From positions 124,001 to 188,000 of the forward strand of contig BJKQ01000006.1 of the NCBI GenBank assembly GCA_006538405.1: DNA of 64,000 nt, read 5' to 3'. Of this stretch, positions 1-11,994 are shown piece by piece. Within the stretch, counting starts at the first letter, position 1, and every line of letters starts with the position of its first letter. A program made the translations under genes and the position numbers. Below the pieces are notes generated by a model. The model searched no databases. It worked only from the letters and a program-made list of their open reading frames with translations, and was not told where the DNA came from. The stretch is from Hansfordia pulvinata. Taxonomy: Eukaryota; Ascomycota; Sordariomycetes; Xylariales.

Positions 1-33
1 GTGATTTCCCTCAGCCCGAATCCAGCCAAAGAA

Positions 34-763
34 ATGGTCTCGGCAACCTCACTCGCCGCGCGAGCGCTTACAATCTGCGCCGCCGCCGCCGCGGCAGCGC
101 CGCAAGGCAGTCTCTCGCAGGACTCCCCGGCCCCGAGGCGCGCCGTCGCGGCGCGAGAGACAGCGGGCTGCGGGAAACCGCACCTGCTCGGCGGGATCAC
201 GCAGTACTTCGGCCTCGAGAGCGGCGGGCGGGAGCGCAGGTACTCGGTGCACCTGCCGGGCGGCTACAGCGAGGCGACGGCGTACCCGGTGGTGTTTGGG
301 TTCCACGGGTCCGACAGCGTCGGCTTCTTCTTCGAGGCCGACTCGAAGATGTCCGAGGCGCGGTACAGCGCGGGGGTACGTTACGTGGCGTGGAGGCGTG
401 TCGGTTCTTGGATCCGATTGCGTATCTCCCATCTTTCTCTGCCCCCCGTCTACCGTCTAGAGTGGTTGCTGACCCCGAGAGCGTGTTTGCCCCCCGTTTA
501 CAGAAAATCATGGTCTACCCGGACGGCGTCGACGTGAGTGCCCATGCCCCCGGCTTCTTCTTCTTCTTCTTCTTCTTTCTTCTCCCGAAACACACGACAC
601 CCGTCTGACCGCCGCCGTGTCCCTTAGGGCTCGTGGGCGGGCGCGAACTACTCTTCCGTCTCGGTGGCCGAGGACCTCCAGTTCGTAACAGACCTGCTGG
701 CCCATCTTCGCGGGGAGTACTGCCTCGACAACAGCCGCATCTACGCGACAGGGTAAGCTTTTC

Positions 764-814
<51 letters not shown>

Positions 815-1542
815 GACTGCAAGCAGAGGACTTCTCCAAACCCCCCTCCATCTCTTCCCACTAACAAAACCCCAACCGAAAAAAAAAAACAGCATATCCA
901 ACGGCGCGGGCTTCGTCAACGCCGTGGCCTGCAGTCCGTCCCCGGGCGGCGAGTTCGCGGCCTTCGCCCCGGGCTCGGGCGCTTACTACGCCGACAACGA
1001 CGACGGGTGCGCGCCCGCCCGGTCCCCGCTCCCGATGCTGTCGGTGCACGGCGGCAGCGACGCCAGCGTGCCGTACGGCGGCGGGGCCGGGTCCGGGGGC
1101 GCGCTGCCGGCGGTGCCGGAGTGGCTGGGCCGGTGGGCGGAGCGCGAGGGGTGCGCGGGGCCGGATCTCGGGGGCGAGACGGAGGACAGCTTCGAGGGGG
1201 ACGTTCACCACACCACGTGGGCTTGTGGCGACGACGACGACGGCGGCGGCGACGACGGGCCGCCGGTGCTGCAGCACTGGAAGGTCGACAGCATGGGTAC
1301 GTATGCGTGTTTCTGTTGTTGTTGCTGCGGTGGTGGTGGTGATCGCGGAGAGGCCGTCGCGTGAGTGAGTGAGTCGACTTGTGCTGACTTTGAGGGGGCG
1401 GGGACGGGGGCTGTGCGGAACAGGTCACTGCTGGGCCGACACCGAGATCAACTTCTCGCAGATTGCGGCCGGCGAGGGCCCGACGCATATCCAGGCGAGC
1501 CGGATCATCATGGACTTTTTCGACCAATTTGCGAAGCCGTAA
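34..1542 (+). CDS. Secreted feruloyl esterase / PHB-depolymerase family (CE1-like), five exons
   Basis: Exons by splice signals: 34-375, 504-533, 628-752, 893-1296, 1424-1542, giving about 339 aa. The ATG at 34 opens an Ala-rich signal peptide; an upstream exon outside the window cannot be excluded. The serine-hydrolase triad is visible: nucleophile in GISNG (Ser168, split by intron 3), Asp222 in VHGGSD, and His302 in GHCWAD. The motifs YPVVFGFHGS, MVYPDGVD and YCLDNSRIYATG are typical of fungal type-C/D feruloyl esterases and LpqC/PHB depolymerases, which cleave hydroxycinnamoyl esters in plant cell walls. Intron 3 carries a (GA)19 tract. An Asp/Gly-rich low-complexity insert (DDDDGGGDDG) lies before the last intron. 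The family call is firm; the exact substrate is not readable from sequence. Confidence 0.88.
767..804. repeat. (GA)n microsatellite in an intron
   Basis: Uninterrupted GA dinucleotides inside intron 3 of the esterase gene, followed by interrupted GAAA/GAGA. Confidence 0.95.
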
Positions 1543-2338
1543 CGAACTACACAGGGGGTGTGTCATGCATGTGTCACATACATATGCGAGGGGGTGTCAA
1601 TACCGGGGCGAGGTGTGTCTGGATGCACTTAAGGTGTCTATGACTTTTTAAAGGGTTAAGCAATTATCCGCCAGATGGGCTGTCGCTGAAAGTCTGGTTG
1701 ACATCAGGCGGTTGTTCCTCTAGTGGGCGCAATCTCTTACCTCAACATGACCTTCCTTTGAGACAGGTCACGAAGAGCATTGTTTTTCGAGTGGCTGTTG
1801 TTTCCCAGGGTGTGTTGACTACCTGGTACCCCACGCAAGATATGTGCGTCCATCTTCTCCGATTTGGTCTCTTCGGACTTACTTGCCGATACTTATATCC
1901 GCTGGTGTCGTCCTTGTTTTTCACCCGGAAGACGTCGATAGGTGTTTCTCCAGTGTAGGGCCATCCAGTTGGCTAGATGATGAGGGCTGTTTGGGCGGAG
2001 AGCGCGTTCCGAGTTATGCCGCTGTCGCAACTTGACGACATACAAGGTTGTCGTCAACTACCGAGAGGTTCTATCACGGGACTGACAGTGGCCGAGAGAG
2101 CAAGGCCAAAGGGGATAACGGTACAGTGTGCAACCCGCGGAAAAAGTGACGCTTTGAGTCCCTGAACCCGGACTTCCCCGTTCTTGGATGGATCATGCTC
2201 CTCTGGTAAAGAACAGCCTGGCAACGTCGACTGCGCCGTGAAAAAGTCTCGGCCGCTTAATGCAGAATGGTATATTACTGGATTGTGTTACATATCTCGA
2301 AGCCGAGACCCCCCCGCGCCCTCCGTTCCAATCACGCC
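1543..2338. other. Spacer between convergent genes
   Basis: Holds the 3' flanks of the esterase (+) and the SurE-like gene (-). Frames are broken and I see no gene, RNA or repeat. Confidence 0.6.
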
Positions 2339-3793
2339 TCAGTCGTCCTTGCAGGTCAAGATGCCCTCGAGCTTCTCCTTGACCGCCCGTATCGTCGCCT
2401 CGGGCAGCACCTCCATGTCGTAGTGCATCCTCGCGGCCTCGGGGTCCGGGTGGTGCCGGGGCTCGACCACCGGGGCGCCCCTCGCCTCTACCTTGCCACC
2501 ATCACCACCATCACCACTGCCATCACCTTCGCTAGCCTGGGCCGCGGCAGCAGCAGCAGCAGCAGCGGCAGCCTTCTTCTCGGCGGCGGCCGCGATCATC
2601 AGCGGGTCGCCGCCGGGGGGCCGCACGATGGCCCCGTTGACGCAGACGGCGATGCGGCAGTCGCCGGCGCGCAGCACGTCGACCTCGTCGGGCAGCCGGT
2701 CGAGGCGGCACGAGTAGTCGTCGCGGCCGCGGTCCAGGACCTCGCCGCCGTCCGACGCGCCGATCAGGTGCTTCTGGTGCGGGTGGCACCGGGCCAGCGT
2801 CCACTTGTACTCGTTCCTGCCCTTGCCCTTCGCCGCTTTCTTGCCGCCGCCCACCCCGGCTGTTGTGGCTCGCACGCACTCCTCCCCGGTTCTGCCGCTC
2901 TTCACGTACGGGAAGTTGACGTTCAGCCACACTCCGGGGGGCAGCACCTGCTCGTCGGGGGTCCGGACCTGGCCCGCCAGGTGCTCGAGCAGGTCCGCCG
3001 CGAGCGCCGCGTACTCGCCCACGAACGCCCGGGGTCCCTCCGCCTCGCCTCTCGGGTCAGTGTACTGCTGCTCGGTCATGCCCATCTCCGCCTTCCTCAG
3101 CGGTCCTCTCGACCTCCCGGGGCCGGAGAACGCTATCCCGGGAACGCCGGCCTTCTGCGCCTCGTCCGCGATCGAGCACGTGCCCGAGTGCGGGATGATG
3201 GACCCCGAGTTGCGCCCGTAGTTGACGCCCGACACGACGACCTTGGGCCCCGGGTGGGAGCGCCACCGGCCCAAGCCCTGAAGCGCCGCCGGCACCGGCA
3301 GCGCGTTGACCCACGCCGTCGACGCGTCCCACAAGCCCGACGACGGCCAAGCCCCCGTCACCGGGTCCGGCGCCGGGTGGCAGCTGTCGTACTGGCAGGG
3401 CTTCGTCCTCGGCGTCGGCTGCCCTTCGGCGTTTCCTGTAGTAGACAGAAACGTCTCGTGTCAGCGGGTGCTAGAGGGGAAATCGAAAATGCGACTCAAA
3501 GCTAAAGTGGCAGAAGAGACGGGACGAGAAGAGAGGAAAAGGGGGAGGGAAAGAGTTGTACTGACCGTTACCCGACTCGTTCTCCGCCGGGGCGCTGCCC
3601 AGATGGTCTTGAAGCCCCTCCGCCCCAGCTCGATCAGCGGCGCCCGGAAGTTGGCCTCGGCGCCGCCGTCGTCGTTGCTGGCGATGACCACCAGCTCCCG
3701 GATGTACTTGGCGTACGCGAGGAACGGGGTCGCGCCCGCGGTGCCCGCGGCGCCGGCGGCGGCCAGGAGCACCGAGGCGACTGACAACCGCAT
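2339..3793 (-). CDS. Secreted SurE-family 5'/3'-nucleotidase, frame broken by one base
   Basis: Exon 1 is 3566-3793 and exon 2 is 2339-3435 (stop TGA). The intron has donor GTCAGT and acceptor CTACAG. The N-terminus is a signal peptide, followed by VIASNDDG (Asp41/Asp42 metal ligands of SurE). Exon 2 has VVSGVNYGRNSGS and the SGTCSIADEA loop, so the fold is that of SurE metal-dependent nucleoside-monophosphate phosphatases; fungal members are often secreted. Exon 1 reads ...KTIWAAP and then leaves frame. The expected PAENESGNG sits in the +2 frame, and only that frame agrees with the intron phase. One extra base in the CCCC run near 3586 restores about 441 aa. The tail holds an Ala run and Gly/Asp repeats. 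The break looks like an assembly deletion; a true pseudogene is possible. Confidence 0.8.
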
Positions 3794-3876
3794 GCTACCG
3801 GCTGTCTTTCTTTCCGAGTGTGTTTGTGTAAGTGTTTTTATATATGCGTGTCTTGTGTGTTTGTATGTTTGTATGT

Positions 3877-3926
<50 letters not shown>

Positions 3927-5386
3927 TTGTGTGTGTGTACCCTCTGTATCCCAGGTAGCTATTCTCGTCGTCCAACAAGGGGTAGATATAATACAGCAGG
4001 CTGACACATTACGAAAAGGCACAAGGGGGGGAGGGACGGTGTGCTCTTATTGTTGCTCACCCCAGAACCCATCACCTCAAGCCGCGCGTGACAGGGCAGC
4101 ATCGACACGCGAGTCATGGCCCCGAGTTCACCGCGCTGTTAGTCGTAGTAGTCCCCGGCGGAGCCCCGGAAAACCCACTTACCCACTCGCATTGAGACGA
4201 TGTGGAATCTAGAGACTGCCGAAAGCTCTCCCCTGTCCGATCAAACCTGCTCAGACGCCCTCAGCAGACTAATCCGGGCGGTCGTGCGTGTCTGTGGCGA
4301 TCGAAAAAAGATCTTTTTCCCTTCTCCCGAGTCCCCCCTTCTCCCCTTTCTCTCTCGTCTTGTTCTTTTTCGAGCCTGCGGCTGACAGGTTCCCAACTCT
4401 GAAGCAAAGAAAAGAGTGGGACACACCCGAAGAGGCTCATGCTCTCTCTCTCTCTCTCTCCACAGACCGGCAGGTCTGTGTCGGGTTTACGGCCAGGGAA
4501 GTAAGCAGCAGAGAAAAGTCTTCCCCTTCCCCTGCCAAACAAGACCGCCGCTGCGCCCCTGCGGAACCATTCTCCTCACCTCCCAGGCTGCCGCGACAAG
4601 CGGCTTGGCGGTGCCAGGACGTGTCTACTTTATTAGCCGGCGTGGCCACGCTGAACCCTGCAGCGCAGCGTGTGGCAAAGAATCTGACGGGTCCCTGCGT
4701 GCGACCTGCCACTGGTGGTGCTGTGCGCGTGGCGGCTTTTGCAAAAGAAAGACAGAGACCCGACGGGACAGCAGAGTGCGCCTTCGGCCAGCGAGCACTG
4801 TGACGGGGCCGACAGCCGAGTCGAGCAGGTCGGGGAGGAAAGGGGCGAAACTCACAAGTCAGTCATTACTCGTCTTTGGAAACTCCAGGGGGGGGACTAA
4901 CTTTATGGTTACCTAATACCCACCGTGCCACCCTCTCTTGCCGTGGGCCTTCTCACCGAGGTCTGCGAGTACCTTGCCGGCGGACGGGTCCAAGACATCT
5001 GTCAGCACCTAGGAGCTTTACTGCCATGCGCCGGGGGCAACTCTGATTCCAACGACAGCGGACAGCCCATCAACAGTACCGTAGTTACGCCACACTGTCT
5101 ACACACGCCGACACACAACTCACGTGTTTCTGTCTCTCCCTCTTCTCTTTCCCTCTTTGCTCCTACTCCAGAGCCTCACAGCGTCAACCGGCATGCGTAA
5201 AAGCTTCTCCTGCTTCATGGTACGCGGAGAACATGGGTAACTCGGCCGTGTGCTCACGTGTGCCCCAAGAGAGGCGGCGGGGCCGCCGGGTTGAGAGTCG
5301 CCAAGGCTGATCAGTCTACGATTCCGAGAGCTACCAGTGGCCATGACTACCTGACCTACCCGCACTACGCACTTAAGAGGGCGGGG
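3794..5386. other. Promoter side of the SurE gene, simple repeats
   Basis: Contains a (GT)n tract at 3850-3939 and a CT tract near 4440-4460, with a TATTATAT stretch near 3980-3990 on the minus strand. No convincing gene. Confidence 0.5.
3850..3939. repeat. Imperfect (GT)n microsatellite
   Basis: About 90 bp of GT with a few TT, AT and GC interruptions, just upstream of the SurE-like gene. Confidence 0.95.
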
Positions 5387-5632
5387 TTAGGGGTGGAAAG
5401 CGCAGCTCTCGGCCGCCGAGATCAGCAGGCAAGACAACCCGGGCCACGCATTTTGCGTCTGGGGGCGGGGGAATCCTTCGGTGGCGAGCAGCGAAGATTC
5501 TCTGGCTCCCTGCCCCATGCGGCTATAGCTCGGGCACGCTATCGTCGCTACTGGTACGGCCGCCTTTGCTGTCGCCGCCGCCGCCGCCGCCGCCGCTCGA
5601 GTGCGGAAGCTGTCGGAACGAGGGGGTGCTGG

Positions 5633-5664
<32 letters not shown>

Positions 5665-7722
5665 CTGAGTCGTGGTCTCTGCCGCTGCCTGGCCCCGGCG
5701 AGCCCCAGTAGCTATCGCCCCGGCCGCGGTGGCCGCCATCGTCATCCTCGTCATCGTGGTCGACGCTCTTGCAACGGGGGCTCTCGTACTCGTCGACGGT
5801 GCCCATGGGCCACATGGGGATGACGCAGACCTGGCCCACGTCGCAGGGCGGGCAGCGCTTCCACCGCGTCCAGCGCAGGAAGCCCATGAGCTCCCTGAGC
5901 GAGCCCCGCACGGATTCCGCCGCTGCGGCTGTCTCGTAGTCGTCTTCGTCCCCCTCGGCCTCCTCCAGAGTCTCGTACGCCCCCAGCAGCGTCCGGCAGA
6001 TTCGCAGGTTGACCTCGTCGAAGGCCGCCCAGATCAGGCGATCCTGGGCGGAGGCGAGGGCAGCGGCGGTCAGGGACGGCACGTAGAACCCGCGGCACCG
6101 CTCGACGGCGCTCGGCAGGTCGGGTCCGCCCCCGGGCGTCGGCTGCTTCTCCTGCTTCTGCTGGTACGAAAAGTCGATGAACATGGTGACGAGGAAGCGG
6201 ACCTCGCCGCGCAGACGCGCCGCGGACGCGATCCCGTCAGCCATGTACTTGATGCGGTCCGCGTACCGGCTGACAATCAGGTCGGAGACGTCCTGCCAAT
6301 TGATGGAGGGTGAAGACGACGACGACGACGACGACGGGGAACTGGGGGACGACGAGAGCAGCACGCCCGCCAGGAAATCGCGGATGCGGCGCAGGGCGGA
6401 GGGGTCCGCCGAGGCAAGGCGTGGCAGGTCGGGGCGGGCGGGGTCCGGGTTGGTCAGGTTGACGGGGTAGAAGAAGGCCGAGACCATGGAGGAGAAGTCG
6501 ACACGGACGCGGGAGGCGCCGATGCCCTGGTACCGCTCGGCCACGCCCCGGAGATACTCCATGCTGTTGCCCATTGGTGGGGGTGGTGGTGGTGGTGGTG
6601 AAGACGGAGGCGACGACGAGGGTGGCGATGGCGGGCGTGAAGGTGACGACGACGGCCTCTGCAGAACCTGGACCTCCTCGAGCCCGCCGTCAGCAAAGTC
6701 GCAGTAGATGATCTCGAAGCCGGCCTCCATGCGGATGACGCCGTCGAGCCGCCACTGCCGGCAGAGATGGCACAGCTCGTCGGCGCGTTCCCGCTCCCCC
6801 ATTGGGCCTTTTCCTCTTGCTCCTCCTCCTTTCCCTCTGCCGCCGCCCCTCTTCTTCTCTTTCTGCCACTTAGCAGCGTCGGCGGCAGCACCGCAGCCCT
6901 GCTGGCCCCTAAGCAGACAGTCCTGCGAATCGAGGGTGCCCATGGCGGTCTTGGCCCCGCCCATCCCGTCCACGTAGAGCAGCCGCAGGTCGCGCATCGT
7001 CCTGTACGTGTGCAGGAACCCGGCTGCTGTCTTTTTTTCTTCCTCCCCTCTCCCATCCCGGGTGTCGTCTCCCTTCCCCCTTCTCCCTCGTCCTTGTCCC
7101 CGACCTCGTCCCTCTCCCCAACCTCGTCCCTGTCACCGGTCAGCTGGGGCAAAGTCGGTGGCGACAACAACGACGACGACGGTGGCGCAGGCGGAGGCGC
7201 AGGCTGAGGCGGCCGAGGCCCCCGTCCTCCTGGGCCCCGTCCCGGGCGCCCTCCTCGCGCAAACATCTCGGCGTGCTCGACCTCAAAGGCCAGCCAGTCG
7301 GGCTCGCTGGGCGACTCGCGCGAGCCGCTGCCGTGGTGCAGCAGGACGCCCGCGGGCACGGCGGCGGCGAACAGCGACATGCCGTTGTGGTGCAGCGACG
7401 AGCCCCACTGGCGCATCGCGTGGTGCGCCGCGTTGAAGACGTCCGGGGCGCGGCGGCGCGACGAGGCCTCGTCGCCCGCGCCGCCGTCGTCCTCGTGGCT
7501 TGCGTCGTCGTCGTCCCGGGTGCCCACGGTGAAATGCCGCTGCTGCTGCTCCTGTCTCTCGGCCGGAAGTTCGGGCTGGAGCCGCAACGCCGGGGTGACT
7601 GTGGTGGTGGTGGTGGTAAAGCTAGACGCCACTGCGCCCGCGGCGCTCGCACATCCCGGGGACAGAGTGACGAGAGCTGCCGCGGCGGCGGAGGCGAGTT
7701 GTAGGATGCGCGTGGCGGTCAT
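5387..7722 (-). CDS. Large conserved fungal secreted protein of unknown function
   Basis: Exon 1 is 7137-7722 and exon 2 is 5387-7023, about 740 aa. The intron 7024-7136 (donor GTGACA, acceptor CAGCAG) joins ...PQLTA to GFLHTYRTM in frame. The ATG starts a signal peptide (MTATRILQLASAAAAALVTL), then a Thr-rich stretch. Conserved-looking blocks include NAAHHAMRQWGSSLHHNGMS, AAAVPAGVLLHHGS, LRLLYVDGMGGAKT, RMEAGFEIIYCDF and CVIPMWPMG. From memory this order recurs in an uncharacterised protein family across Pezizomycotina; no enzyme motif is evident. Pro-, Ser- and Ala-rich low-complexity runs separate the blocks. The tail after the YWGS motif is repetitive and its end is less certain. Confidence 0.75.
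5632..5664. repeat. (ATG)n trinucleotide repeat inside a coding exon
   Basis: Perfect trinucleotide tract within the Ser-rich C-terminal part of the secreted protein encoded on the minus strand. Confidence 0.9.
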
Positions 7723-10560
7723 GCTCGGTTGGCACGTCCCGCGGGGCCAGGAATTTTTTCTTGCTTAACCCCCCTTCTCCCTTGTTGCTTTTCTCCTTCT
7801 CTTCTTTCTTTCCTCTCTTCTTTGCAGAAACGCAGGTGACTGACTGCTGATCTAGACCGTGCCGATTCGCCGGGGGTAAAGCAGCAAAATGCGAGCCGAC
7901 AGGCCACTGTTCCTTGTCGATTGCCGACGAATTGTGGGTTCAAGAGAGGAACCACTCACTCATCTATATTTGTCTGTCGTCTGAAGTTGGTTGAATCGAA
8001 GAAAAAAGTCAAAGATAGGAACAAGAGAGGCAGAGAAACGACCAGTGCGATCCGAGGTGGATCGGAGGCTCTTCTCACAACCAGGGACTGGGTCTGCAGA
8101 TATACGGGTAGATGGGAAAACACAAGCTTCCCTCACTCATTTAATCACTTGTTGGGGCAGTTGACGTGAAATGGACAGACTCACCGCGGGTCAGCAGCCA
8201 ATAGAGTCTCGCGCTGATGGGCCGATTGATAAGATCTTACGCGGCCTCCCACGAGCGCCGGCGCTGCCGCGTCGTCAGCCCGCTCCACCCCATTCACCCA
8301 TCCTGGTTCGAATGGAGGGCCGCGATAGGCCGGCTCGTTTCTGTCGCGAGGTCTGGGCCTCAATACTCGAACAAGTGAGGATCACGTGCCGTGGGGGGGA
8401 ATGAGAGTGCAAGTAAGGGAAAGACCAAGACGACAACGCGAAGAGTCGCAACTGACGAGTCCAATGGTTACAAACAGAGAAACAACGTGTAGGTAGTCAG
8501 GTAGGCACGAGTACTCCCCTGTCTGCCACAGCTGCAGGCGTCCGTCAGGGGTCAGACACCTGAGAGAACAGCTCCGTTGGCATCCACTGATCGGAAGGCT
8601 GCCGCTGGTGCTCATTCGACGGCGCTTGACAGCGCACAGTGTCTCGCGTGGCGTGACGGGTGACGGCGACGGGCGGCGGCGGGACACACGCTCAGCTGCT
8701 GGCCCTCGCCCTGTGGCGCAGCGTATTCCGCCGCCGCCGCAGGGGCGGTCGGTCGGTCGGTCGGTCCTGAGCGGCATTCAATGGCGGCGCAACGGGGGGG
8801 GGGGGGGGGTGAAAAACATGAAGATGAGGAAGAAGAAGAGCGGCTGAAGCGTGCGGGTCGAGTTTGGGCTAGAGTCGAAGGTGAGCGTTTCGAATCGTGT
8901 TTCCAGATACATGGTACCTCCCAACTTGGAGTGGACTGCCTCCATCGACGCGAGGAAACGAAAATAGAGGCACATACATTGGGTACCTACTACCTAAGGT
9001 TCCCAGGTACTGGAAACAAGGTTACCACTGGCACACATCCAATCCGCCCTCGGACCGACCGAGGCGCCGTCGTTGCTGATGTAATGTGCTGCTATATGTA
9101 AGGGTACCTAACTCGGATTGTTCCGCAGTGCAGTAATCAAACTCCCGTTCGCCTGTCACCACCATCACCACCACCACTGCTACGTTCGGCAGCTCCGGTG
9201 ACGGCGAACCCGCCACTTTCTCCACACTCTTAGCGAGGAGAGCAAAGTGACACACATCCGAACTAGAAGTACTAGTACTGGCTTCAGCGTGGCGCCCGGC
9301 TCGTCGAGGGAGGTCAGGGCCGCCACCGGGGAGCGGCACCCGCCGCTCGCTCGTCCGCTGTCACACCAGGGTCGAGTGTGCCAAGAATACATCTATCTGT
9401 GTATTTCGGGAACCGCATCGCTATTTCTGGGTGTTTTTTTTTTTTTGTTTTTCGTCATGCAACTGTATAGAGCGGTAAACCGGCAGAAGACGACCGGCGA
9501 CTTCGCGGGGGTGTCATCCAGTAAAGATGGAGTCTTGTGAAAAAGAAAAAGAAAAAGAAGAAGAAAAGAAAAAATAAGCATATTTCACAACACCGCGAGG
9601 GGCCCGGCAGCCGACGATACTCATGCCACCTAGCCCAGACTTCGCCATGTGCCCCGGCGGTCGTCCCGGAGTAAGGTTATGAGCCGCGATGTGAGCAGCC
9701 TCCGAGCCCATTTGGCCCGGGCCAGGCGAGAAATCACCACACAGCGTCGGGGCTATCATGCCTTTTGCTCCCTTAGCTACTTACCAGGTATCGCATAGAC
9801 TGAGGAGAAGGGAAAGTGTTGATGGCCACGTCGGAGGACGTCCCATGTTGACGTGATTGACGGGGGTTGGTATCCCTGACGTCCAGTGGGATGGTCTTGT
9901 GCGACGGGGCTGAGATTACACACTCGCCGGGCTACGCAAGCAGCTGTTGAACTCACAGTCATACCACAGACATCCTTTCTCGAGTGCCATGGAGGCAATC
10001 AAGAGACTCTGAAGCACGTGGTCGGCGCCTCTCTTCTGCGGGTTGCAGCATGGGCTCCCAGACGGTCAGTGGCGACTTGGCCTCGGCGGTATGCCGCCTT
10101 TGAAGTATTGTATTGACCATCTGAATTGGGCGGTTCATAAGCTCAGTTTTGAGCATGCAAAGATCGAGAAGAATATGATCTCGATACTCGAGGGGTTGCT
10201 CAGGAAACGACTTCTGCAGCCATATTCAACTACCTAGGTTCAGTAGATTGCCAGGATTGTTGCGGGAGAATAGATTTCAGCCTACATCACCGGTGGTTCA
10301 CAGCCGTCTTCATCTTTGAGTGCCAGGGAAGCCGCGACAAGCCAAGCCGCAGATTCTCGACGTGTGGAATGGGAAAAGAAGAAGAAAAGCAAAAAAGCCC
10401 TCAAGGCAGAGAGCCAGACAAATACACAGCCAGATGGACAGACTCCCACTCGTAGACAAGACAGAAGAATGCCGAATCGAGAAGGTTGTCGAGTTGGGGC
10501 GGGATCGTCAGGGCCTCAGGCGTCTGCCAATCCCGCGTCCCGCACCGAAATCGAAACACT

Positions 10561-10612
10561 GCACCGCACGCACCGCACCGCACCGCACCGCACCGCAGCG
10601 CACCGCAGCGCA
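10561..10612. repeat. Tandem CGCAC pentanucleotide repeat
   Basis: About ten copies of CGCAC, with variants towards the 3' end. Confidence 0.9.
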
Positions 10613-10781
10613 CATCATAATGAGGGATGGGTGGTGCTGGGCGCATCTGGCAGGTCTGATGAATGCCGGGATCCATCCATCCACCCAGTCAATCATCCCC
10701 AGGGCGAGATCAGCGCGTATGTGGCCCACAGTCGCCCGAAGAGTTGCCCGAGTAGGCAGGCCAACAGAAAGACGGACAGAA

Positions 10782-10850
10782 AGAGTGACAGGAAGACAGA
10801 CAGGAAGACAGACAGGAAGACAGACAGGAAGACAGACAGAAAGACAAGAC
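10782..10850. repeat. Tandem GACAGACAGGAA-type repeat
   Basis: About five head-to-tail copies of a 12-mer, degenerate at both ends. Confidence 0.9.
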
Positions 10851-10891
10851 AGACGGACGTGTCTCCGCCGCCAAGAGGGGCAAGCATGCTT

Positions 10892-10911
10892 CCCCCCCCC
10901 CCCCCCCCCCC
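10892..10911. repeat. C20 homopolymer
   Basis: Twenty consecutive C. A second run of 21 C lies at 11254-11274. Confidence 0.95.
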
Positions 10912-11742
10912 GCCGCCCTGCCTGCCAGACATTTGTCGTCGCCGTCGCCCTTTAACCACCTCGCAATCGTTTGACAATTCATCCCGTCATTCACGAATGA
11001 GTGGGTTCGGCAGCCAGCCAGCGCGCCGGGTTCCAAAGGGCCCCGACATGAATCGGTCTGTCTAATGAGCTTGTTCGTCTGGCCCTTCCCCCATTGGATG
11101 TCACGTTGCGCTCGACAGACCCCAGCCCCAAACAAGCGGCCGCATCGTGACTACCTAACCTACATGTAGGTGTTATTAGGTGCCTTGGGTACCTCATTTC
11201 TAGGTAACTACCTAGGTAGGTGGGAATTTGAATAGGGCGCCAAAGTATCGCGTCCCCCCCCCCCCCCCCCCCCCGATTGTTCTCCCAAAGCGGCGCTTAC
11301 CTGCACTCGGCACTTTTGGACCCCTCCCGGACTCTGTCAAAGCCCGCAGAGAGGCGGGAATACGAGAAGACTTGCGGGGCCCACCAAGCAAGCAACAGAT
11401 TAACAAAGCATCGTACATGTAATAAGGCACGAGCACTCCGTAGAGAGAGAGTGTGTGTGTGTGCGTGTGTGTGAGAGAGAGAGGCGCAGAGGAAGAGGCG
11501 CAGATCATCAATCGGCCGCCGGATCCGCAACGCACGCAGGTCCCCGAAACGAACCCAGCACCAGCACCAGCAGCAGCAAGCAGCGCCCTTCGTATTCTCC
11601 GGCCGTCTTGCCCCTTCTTCTTCGGCTCGTCGCTGCCACCAGCACCACCAAGGTTAGGCATCCTCACCATCTAAGCCCAGTTGAGGCCCCAGCGTGCAAG
11701 GATGGCGCTGCGGCTTACGAGTAGCGTGTCGAATACGGGAAC

Positions 11743-11745
<3 letters not shown>

Positions 11746-11775
<30 letters not shown>
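11746..11775. repeat. (CT)n microsatellite
   Basis: Uninterrupted CT tract about 220 bp upstream of the small secreted protein start at 11995. Confidence 0.95.
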
Positions 11776-11779
<4 letters not shown>

Positions 11780-11850
11780 CCGGAGGGGGGCGCTGAGGCG
11801 ACAACCCGCTCCCCGAACGCCGACTCCTTTCGGACAATCGCCCGACGTCA

Positions 11851-11857
11851 TATAAAG
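11851..11857 (+). promoter_or_regulatory. TATA box (TATAAAG)
   Basis: Canonical TATAAAG 144 bp upstream of the ATG at 11995, a spacing shared with other secreted-protein genes in the window. Confidence 0.6.
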
Positions 11858-11994
11858 AGATCTCCCCCATCTCGCGTCTGAAGTGTGTAAATACCATCAA
11901 CTACCTCAATCTCACACCGCCCCCTCCACAACTTGAACAAACTCGACCAACTTGATATACACAAAGGAAGAAAGAAGTGAAAAAAAAAAAAAAG

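Larger units (their letters stand above)
7723..11994. other. 4.3 kb divergent spacer rich in simple repeats
   Basis: No gene recognised. It holds a G16 run (8794-8809), clusters of TACCTA/TAGGTA motifs (8981-9010, 11151-11222), a CGCAC pentamer repeat, a GACAGACAGGAA repeat, two long C runs and a (CT)n tract ahead of the next gene. Open frames here overlap each other on both strands and lack coding signatures. Confidence 0.6.

Noticed and set aside
10782..10850. Tandem 12-mers as a possible CRISPR-like array
   Set aside because: No spacers; it is a simple tandem repeat in a eukaryotic genome.
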